Shown here piece by piece: positions 58,265 through 64,000 of a stretch of DNA of 64,000 nt. The notes beneath the pieces are model-generated. The model saw only the letters and a list, made by a program, of their open reading frames with translations, had not been told where the DNA came from and did not search any database. Numbering within the stretch: the first letter of the stretch is position 1; each line of letters opens with the position of its first letter. Source of the DNA: Monodelphis domestica (taxonomy: Eukaryota > Chordata > Mammalia > Didelphimorphia > Didelphidae). The DNA lies in assembly GCF_027887165.1 (NCBI RefSeq), contig NC_077227.1, positions 79,976,430 through 80,040,429 of the forward strand, given 5' to 3'. A program made the position numbers and the translations under genes.

Positions 58265-58665
58265 TGGAAATGAGGGTTTTCATTGTGATTTCATTGATGT
58301 AGGGAATTCCTAATGAAGATACTCTTTCTACTAATGCAGAATGGTACTTTCTCTGCAATTTACAGTAGTTTCAGAGAAAGAATTGATGGAGTATGAGTGA
58401 AGAAAAAATTTTTTTTACTTTACATTTATTGGGGGGGTTGGCCTATGTTGTCTTTCACAACAGAGCTAGTATAGAAATATGTTTTAGATAACTGCACATG
58501 CATAAAATATATCAAATTGCTTGGCTTCTCAGGGATGGGGGGAGAAGGAGGAGTGAAGAGGGAGAAGAGATTTTGGAATTCAAAATTCTACAAAATGAGT
58601 GCTAAAATAGTTTTTGTGTATAATTGGAAAAATAAAATTTAAAAATTTAAGTATAAAAGATTTGT
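58265..58665 (+). mobile_element. L1 3' UTR fragment
   Basis: 'ttcagagaaagaattgatgg', 'atatcaaattgcttggcttc' then a G/A-rich run and 'aaaaataaaatttaaaaatt' are the marsupial L1 tail. Ends 10 bp before exon 2. Confidence 0.65.
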
Positions 58666-58674
58666 TGCTAATAC

Positions 58675-58767
58675 CTTCTTCATAAAGTTGATAGAATGAA
58701 TCCTTTGTGAAGTAATAGAATTTACATCTGAAATTTGTATGTCCTTTTCTAACTGGCTTTCATATTC
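58675..58767 (-). CDS. CC2D2B: CC2D2B-like exon 2 of window (31 codons)
   Basis: Phase 0 in and out. Acceptor GTATTTAG, donor AAG|GTATTA. It encodes EYESQLEKDIQISDVNSITS followed by QRIHSINFMKK, a polar helical linker that continues directly from the preceding VFQ and leads into MRKLVMKK of the next exon. Confidence 0.85.
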
Positions 58768-58989
58768 CTAAATACAAAATTGTTGGTTTTACTTCTTCAA
58801 CATGAAATCAGCTTTAAATATGACATGCACTAATAAAGTATTAATTATTCAATTCATTTTCCCCTTTAATATTTAGGGAAGGGGACTTGCATGAAAAGGA
58901 GAAGCATTCTCTTCTGAGAGTTTTCTTTCCCCAATGCCATATTTAGTTTCTCTGGTACATGTTTCATTAAAAAAAAAAAACATGATGAA

Positions 58990-59745
58990 TAGCCATAGGG
59001 AAGAATACAATAGTAAAAATTTTTATCCCCAATATCTCAATATTTTAAAAATAATTTGAAGAATGTATTTACTTTTACTGACTGAAAATGTATAAAATCC
59101 TATCATCTCTTTGAGCAGAATCTATTATTTATTATTAGTTTGAGGTTTCAGGCCTTACAGTGAGAAGAGTGCCTATTAACTTTACCAAATAATGTTTATG
59201 AAAGAAAAACAAATTCTTTTGGGTATTTCAGTGAATTCTTAAGACAAATGGACCTAGAAGAAGTATCTCTTTTCTTCTTGAACTAGCTCTCTACAAATCA
59301 GGGCCCAGATTAGTAGAATCAATTCAGAAGAGACCTTAAAGGCCATTAAGTTCTACCTATACCAATACAAGAAAACTAAAACTAAAAATACTTTTGCTAT
59401 AATTGAGGAACGGGAATTAATCCAAATAATCTTAAATAAATTGAGCCTGAAGACTCCAAAGTTGGAATATGTGTGGTAGCATTTCTGTTTTTTTTCATAT
59501 TTATTAATTCAATACATCACAATAAGGGACAACTTTTAGAGAGCTCTTACATGAAATGTCAGTCTATTACTTCAAGAATATAGTGTGGGGGATGAAATTT
59601 GTGCATTATTCCCCAATATACATTGATTAGTATTAGTAATTATAGATTGACAACTTCCTATAGAGAAATAGTGAAGTTAGGTGCTTTCCATTAGTCAATA
59701 TCAATCTCTCCTTTTGAAGAGTAAAAGAAACCCTCCCCAAGCAGC
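58990..59745. other. Unassigned intronic DNA
   Basis: AT-rich. A weak THER1-like piece at 59320-59450 ('gaagagaccttaaaggccat'). Otherwise nothing recognised. Confidence 0.4.
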
Positions 59746-59747
59746 TT

Positions 59748-59749
<2 letters not shown>

Positions 59750-59844
<95 letters not shown>

Positions 59845-59860
59845 GTATATATATATATAC
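59750..59860. repeat. Compound microsatellite (CA)n(TA)n
   Basis: About 28 CA units followed by some 25 TA units with few interruptions. Confidence 0.97.
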
Positions 59861-59920
59861 TATAGCCCAGTGTTGCAATGTTATAGCCCCAGAGATGTGT
59901 CAAAGAGTGTTTTAGCCTGA

Positions 59921-60412
59921 CTTGTTACAATCTATTGGACAGGCCTAAAAACGTGACCCAACTAAAAAATTGCAAATCTAAGGAATATTCCCATATCCTT
60001 GGAAATACTCAGAAGTGGTGAGAAAGAATAAGGAGGAGGATAGAATGAGGTACAGATGATGGAAAGTAGAAATAGCATTATGTTAGATTCCTATAAAATG
60101 TGAGTAAACCTAGGCATCGATGCCTACTGTTTCAGGGACCCCAGACTGTGGAGCCACTCTCTCTTTCCCTATGCCCTCACCCTCGCGAGAATACTATCTA
60201 TGCCCAAGTGATATTAGCTCACCCTTGCCCCCTCCCCCCCACCAGCCTTGTGAGGATGCTGTCTAGGCCCAGACAGTGTTCTTCACTCTATCTCCCCTCT
60301 CCCCCCACGGCTTCTGAATAAAGCCACATGAATTCTGCCAGCATCAAGTCTCCTGTCTGCTCATTAGAATGAGCCTGGGGGCATGAGGACCCCCCCCCCA
60401 AGATTTTCACTT
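59921..60412 (+). mobile_element. Probable solo LTR, gammaretrovirus-like (ERV1) fossil
   Basis: Starts near 'tgttacaatctattggacag' and ends near 'agattttcacttca'. A TATA-like 'cctataaaatgtg' lies at about 60090 and the poly(A) signal AATAAA at 60318 is followed by 'gccacatgaattctgccagc' and a C-run, which is U3-R-U5 order for gammaretroviral LTRs. Borders are approximate because no clear short duplication was found. No internal viral region is present. It lies antisense to the host gene. Confidence 0.5.
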
Positions 60413-60419
60413 CACACAC

Positions 60420-60836
60420 TAGGATTTACTAGATATGTATATACCTTCTACTAAATGTATACTGTTATTGAAATCCTTTTATGACTTACTCAATGATCTT
60501 TGAGAGATGTTGTGATAAAAAATTACTAGCGCATGGCTAACTTGGTGATAACCTTTTCCACTCTTGACCAACATACATAATGCCTGTCCCAAAGTTGGTT
60601 CTCAAACCTTTTCTAGCTTTATACCTCATTAGCCAAGTTTTAGAAAGCCCAGTATTATCTATAAATCATGATAAGGCATAAGGATAGGCCTTCATTAGAG
60701 AATCTGTTCAATTAATATAGCCCGGGTTAAGGTATTTATAAAAATTATGAAAAGATATATGCTATTGCTGAGTAAAGGAAAAAAATTCATTTGATTTGCC
60801 ATCAAATAAATTATATATTCATAGAAAATGAAATAC
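60420..60836. other. Unassigned intronic DNA next to exon 1
   Basis: No exon or repeat recognised between the LTR-like block and the exon donor. Confidence 0.4.
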
Positions 60837-61040
60837 CTGGAAGACTAAATCTGGTATCTCTCTATCATAGAGAGGCATTTGTTGAAGAATGTAGACATCT
60901 AATTGACCTGCATTTCTAAGTTGTAATAGTTGAAAACGTTTACTTTTTTTAATTTCCTCTTCAGAAACAAAATTAAATTCTTCTTGCAGCTGTTCAAGCC
61001 GAAAATATTTTGGAATAGTTTGCCCTTTATGTCTTGTATA
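60837..61040 (-). CDS. CC2D2B: CC2D2B-like exon 1 of window (68 codons)
   Basis: Phase 0 in and out. The acceptor is a pyrimidine-rich TTTTACAG and the donor is CAG|GTATTT. It begins YTRHKGQTIPKYF and continues with a charged helical stretch (LEQLQEEFNFVSEEEIKKSK), then PLYDREIPDLVFQ, which corresponds to the 'PLYEREIP' segment of CC2D2A ahead of the C2 domain. The exon upstream of it was not found before the window end. Confidence 0.85.
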
Positions 61041-61840
61041 CTGTAAAAGATAAGAAAGATTTCAAATCCACATTTTTCTTGGTATTATTTTTTTATTTTT
61101 TGGAGAAGAGAAATATTTAACAATCAATTCTTTGGAGAAATGGACATAACCAACATACTGCTTCAAGCAAACAACATTGATGTGCAAATACCAGTATAGA
61201 TTGGATCATATCTACTCTCTGGCTTAGGCACAAATCATAAAACCACATTAAGTTTTGTAAAATCTAAGGAAATAAAATGATTTATAAAAATACAAAATGA
61301 ATTTCCCCTAACACATATCATCATATCTAGTTTATTTTCTTATGTGGTACTATCATGTTACTCACCCTCAAAATCACATGTCCTATTTAGTTTCACAGAA
61401 GGAAAATATGTATACATATATATCTGATATATAGACACATATATATTAGAAATTAACATTAAAGTTCTTTAGTATCCTTGTTAAGGTAAATTTATAACAA
61501 TAGCTTGCATTTATATAATGCTTTCAAAGAACTTTACATAACAACCCTGAGTGGAAGATGGTATTATCATTCCCCTTTTATTTATTTATTTTTATTATCA
61601 TTTTTTATCATTCCCCTTTCAGATAAAAGAAATTATTTATCCAGGCTAAAAAAGTTAGAAAATGGCTGAAGAAGGATTCAGGGAAGTAGTGAATTGGAGA
61701 ATTAAAGCCACAGGAACTGATAGTTTTAACCAATTCTCATTGTGATGATGGCAGCCAGAATAACTTCAAAGTGGAGGAATGGCAGTCATTTGGTAACAAA
61801 TCCACATTTTAATATTTTTAAATCATAACATGTGATATGG
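61041..61840. other. Intronic DNA upstream of exon 1 of window
   Basis: A degraded MIR-like tail at 61495-61620 ('agcttgcatttatataatgc', 'acaaccctgagtggaaga'). No further CC2D2B exon was found that would join in phase 0. Confidence 0.4.
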
Positions 61841-61842
61841 CA

Positions 61843-62335
61843 CTAAATTGAGTCTGCCTGTATAAGGTCTCTCCCTGCTCCAGATCATCCTACATTCAAT
61901 CACTGTGATTTTCCTAAAGTATAGTCCAATCATTACACCCCCTACTCAATAAATTCCAATGGCTTCCTATTGTCTTTAGGATCTAATACAAAATGCTCTG
62001 TCTGTCCCTACCTTTCCAGTCTTCTTACACCTTACACTACAATATATATAAGACACTCCATCACTCAGTTCTGGACATTCTCTCCAGCTGTCCCTCTTCC
62101 CTGGAACATTCTCCCCAATGACCTCTCTAGCTTCTTTCAAGTCCCAACCTAAATCCCTCTTTTACTGGAAGTTTTCCTCAATTTCTCTCAATTCCAGTGC
62201 CTTTCCTCTCATCATTATTTCCTATTAATCCTGTATATGGCTTGCTTTGTATATATATGTATGTTTGTATATTGGTCCCTATTTCCCATCCCCACCCCCT
62301 CTCATTAGACTGAATGTTTGAGGGCAGGGATCCCC
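61843..62335 (+). mobile_element. L2 LINE, 3' part
   Basis: 'tccaatggcttcctattgtc', 'ttccctggaacattctcccc', 'tttactggaagttttcctca' and 'aatgtttgagggcagggatc' are in L2 3' order and end in a C-run. Confidence 0.75.
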
Positions 62336-62379
62336 CCCCCCCCCCGCTTTTTTTGTATCCCTACAGCTTTGATGTTTGA

Positions 62380-63141
62380 GAGACAAGCAGTGAGAGATAT
62401 TTAGTTACATAAAACTGAAAAGCTTCTAGGCAAACAAAATTAATGCATATAGGAAAGAATCATGTTCTCAAATTTCTCAGATAAGAGTTTCATATCCAGG
62501 ATGTAAAAACAATTAACTATATAATTATATGAATGTCTAGGATATGAACAAATGGTTCTCAAAAGAATTGCTAACTATTAATAGCCACATGAAAGAATGC
62601 TCCAAATCACTAATAATAAGAGAAATATAAATCAAAACAGCTCTGAGGTTTTATCTTGCATCCTGCAAATTGGCAACGATGACAAAAGATGCAATAGTCA
62701 ATATTGGCAGGGTTGTGAGACCCTAGTATTATAATTGATATCTTAACTGTGAATCAGTATAGTAAGTTTCTTAAACAATTTGTAATCATGCAAATAAAAT
62801 GATGAAAATGTCCATACCCAGAAATTTTACTAACTAGATTTATGCCCCTTTAATAAGAAGAAAGTTTTCATAGAAATAATTTTTGTGATAGCAAAGAACT
62901 TAATGCCCATTGAGGAATGGCTTAATAAATTGTGGTATATGGATGTAATAGAATAGTACTGTTTTGTAAGAAATGATGTATGAGATGAATACAAATGAAC
63001 ATTTAATCTATATAAACTGATGCAAAATGAAATGGTCAATAAAACTACAATGACTAAACCAATGTAAATAGAGAAATCATTAAAAAAATCTAAAGTGAAT
63101 TTTGCAAATGAACAAAGAACAAAGAAAACTCAAAAGAAGAT

Positions 63142-63233
<92 letters not shown>

Positions 63234-63480
63234 CCTTTGCAGATGTGGAAATTCTGTGGATGTGACACACTGGACCTATAACCTATAACCAGATTTTGGT
63301 AATATATTGATCAGTTTTGCCTATTTTTCACTTCTTTGTCTTTAAAAACATTATTTTTTTATATGGAATGGTTCTCTGGGAAGGGTAAAATGAGGGATAC
63401 TGGAGGATATTTTGGTGATGTAATAAATAAATGACATCATTTGTTGATATCTATTTATCATGTCTTTTATTTAAAATGAA
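62380..63480 (+). mobile_element. L1 3' kilobase with TA expansion
   Basis: 'gctccaaatcactaataata' and 'aatcaaaacagctctgaggt' match the ORF2 segment around '[20 protein letters not shown]', followed by 'ggaatggcttaataaattgt' and 'aactgatgcaaaatgaaatg'. Decayed. The TA tract at 63138-63231 lies within it. Confidence 0.8.
63138..63231. repeat. (TA)n microsatellite
   Basis: Some 45 TA units with one GTATA interruption near 63155. Self-complementary and likely unstable. Confidence 0.97.
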
Positions 63481-63484
63481 CACT

Positions 63485-64000
63485 TATTTTAAAAAAGATT
63501 ATTAACTGTGAGCTGAACAATATGAATATAATTAATAGAAAAGTCCATAGAAGATTTCTGAGATGATAGTATAATAAATTGTTGCAAAGGTACCGAGCTC
63601 TTCAAAATATCTTCTAAAAAGAGCAATATGCTAAAAAGGAACAAAACTAATTGAAGTTTTCAAAATAGAATTAAAATATGACTAAAAGAAATGAATGAGC
63701 CAAAGAAGAGATCCAACACAATGAAAAACCAGACTGAAGTCCTTAAATGGATTTGTGATATTAACAATAGGAATACTTCCAGGAATACAGATTGTAACAT
63801 CTTTTAATAATTTAAATTTAGTATCAAATGTTATTTATTAATTTTTAAATTAATGTTAAATTACTTAAAATATAATTAGTTTATTAATAGTTAACTATAA
63901 TTAAATATTATTTTGTCAATGTCCTGTGATGATTCTAACCTCATCATTGATAAAAATAAATATTATAAATACTACAAAGTTTCTTTCATTTTCAATCTAC
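63485..64000. other. Unassigned AT-rich DNA at window end
   Basis: Very A/T-rich with repeated 'ttaaat'-like words at 63790-63960. No exon recognised. Confidence 0.4.

Larger units (their letters stand above)
217..61040 (-). other. CC2D2B: CC2D2B-like gene, 3' two thirds (16 coding exons)
   Basis: Sixteen exons with GT-AG borders join in one frame to about 730 residues ending in a stop at 217-219. Order of parts: charged helical linker (exons 1-3), C2 domain with 'RPFVEVSF' and 'CWNEE' (exons 4-6), 'RKNWLGSVIFPFS' block (exon 7), 'IPPLLLGY' and 'IEPQI' (exon 8), 'RYIRALNPP' (exon 9), then the C-terminal domain with 'EEHAILLCNYFL', 'LWNPLTGQSYKQFDPFCPL', 'RWNRQCT' and 'EFALAVYIH'. These blocks are collinear with CC2D2A, a ciliary transition-zone (MKS module) protein mutated in Meckel and Joubert syndromes. 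CC2D2A orthologues are strongly conserved among mammals, yet here only about half the residues match my memory of human CC2D2A, so the paralogue CC2D2B is the better call. CC2D2A itself is the alternative. The 5' exons lie beyond the window. Introns hold mostly LINE and SINE DNA. Confidence 0.85.

Noticed and set aside
217-61040. Assignment of the gene to CC2D2A
   Set aside because: The fold and motif order agree, but identity is far below that expected between mammalian CC2D2A orthologues and the 'PYPGLSS' motif region is replaced.

Overview
The window is intronic, repeat-rich, AT-rich vertebrate DNA carrying most of one host gene. The organism is almost certainly a marsupial. Many copies of a tRNA-derived SINE with the core 'gtgtgaccctgggcaagtcactta' tract and a 3' half ending near 'ccaagacggaaggtaagggttt' are present. 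The L1 elements are of the opossum/marsupial ORF2 type, and there is abundant L2, CR1/L3, MIR/THER1 and RTE material. The exact species cannot be read from the sequence.

The gene runs on the minus strand, from position 61040 down to the stop codon at 217-219. I could rebuild 16 coding exons (about 730 codons) from GT-AG boundaries that keep a single reading frame. The protein is a CC2D2-family ciliary transition-zone protein. It aligns through its whole length with what I recall of human CC2D2A, but only at roughly half identity, which fits the paralogue CC2D2B much better. The fragment covers a helical linker, a C2 domain, the domain described in this family as a non-catalytic transglutaminase-like fold, and the conserved C-terminus. 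The 5' exons lie beyond position 64000, and no 3' poly(A) signal is visible before position 1. One exon junction (54948/50978) is ambiguous and may need an extra 40-nt exon.

Layout: 1-8020 holds the last exon, then an old plus-strand L1 broken by an LTR-like fossil and a SINE. 8021-20054 holds exons 15 and 14 separated by L2 copies, one split by a 2.4-kb LINE with a clean target-site duplication (TSD). 20055-28038 holds exons 13-11 with SINEs, CR1/L3 and an RTE relic; one SINE sits 11 bp from a splice donor. 28039-42146 is a 14-kb intron with a hAT-like relic, two L2 tails, an old L1, and a 7.2-kb near-full-length L1 inserted into another L1 with an 18-bp TSD. 42147-51087 holds exons 10-5. 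51088-61040 holds exons 4-1, LTR-like fossils and microsatellites. 61041-64000 is intronic, with L2 and L1 tails and a long TA tract.

I see no RNA gene, CRISPR array or new biochemical system. The points of interest are the gene model, the intact 5' end and repeated 5' UTR units of the L1, and several well-resolved nested insertions.
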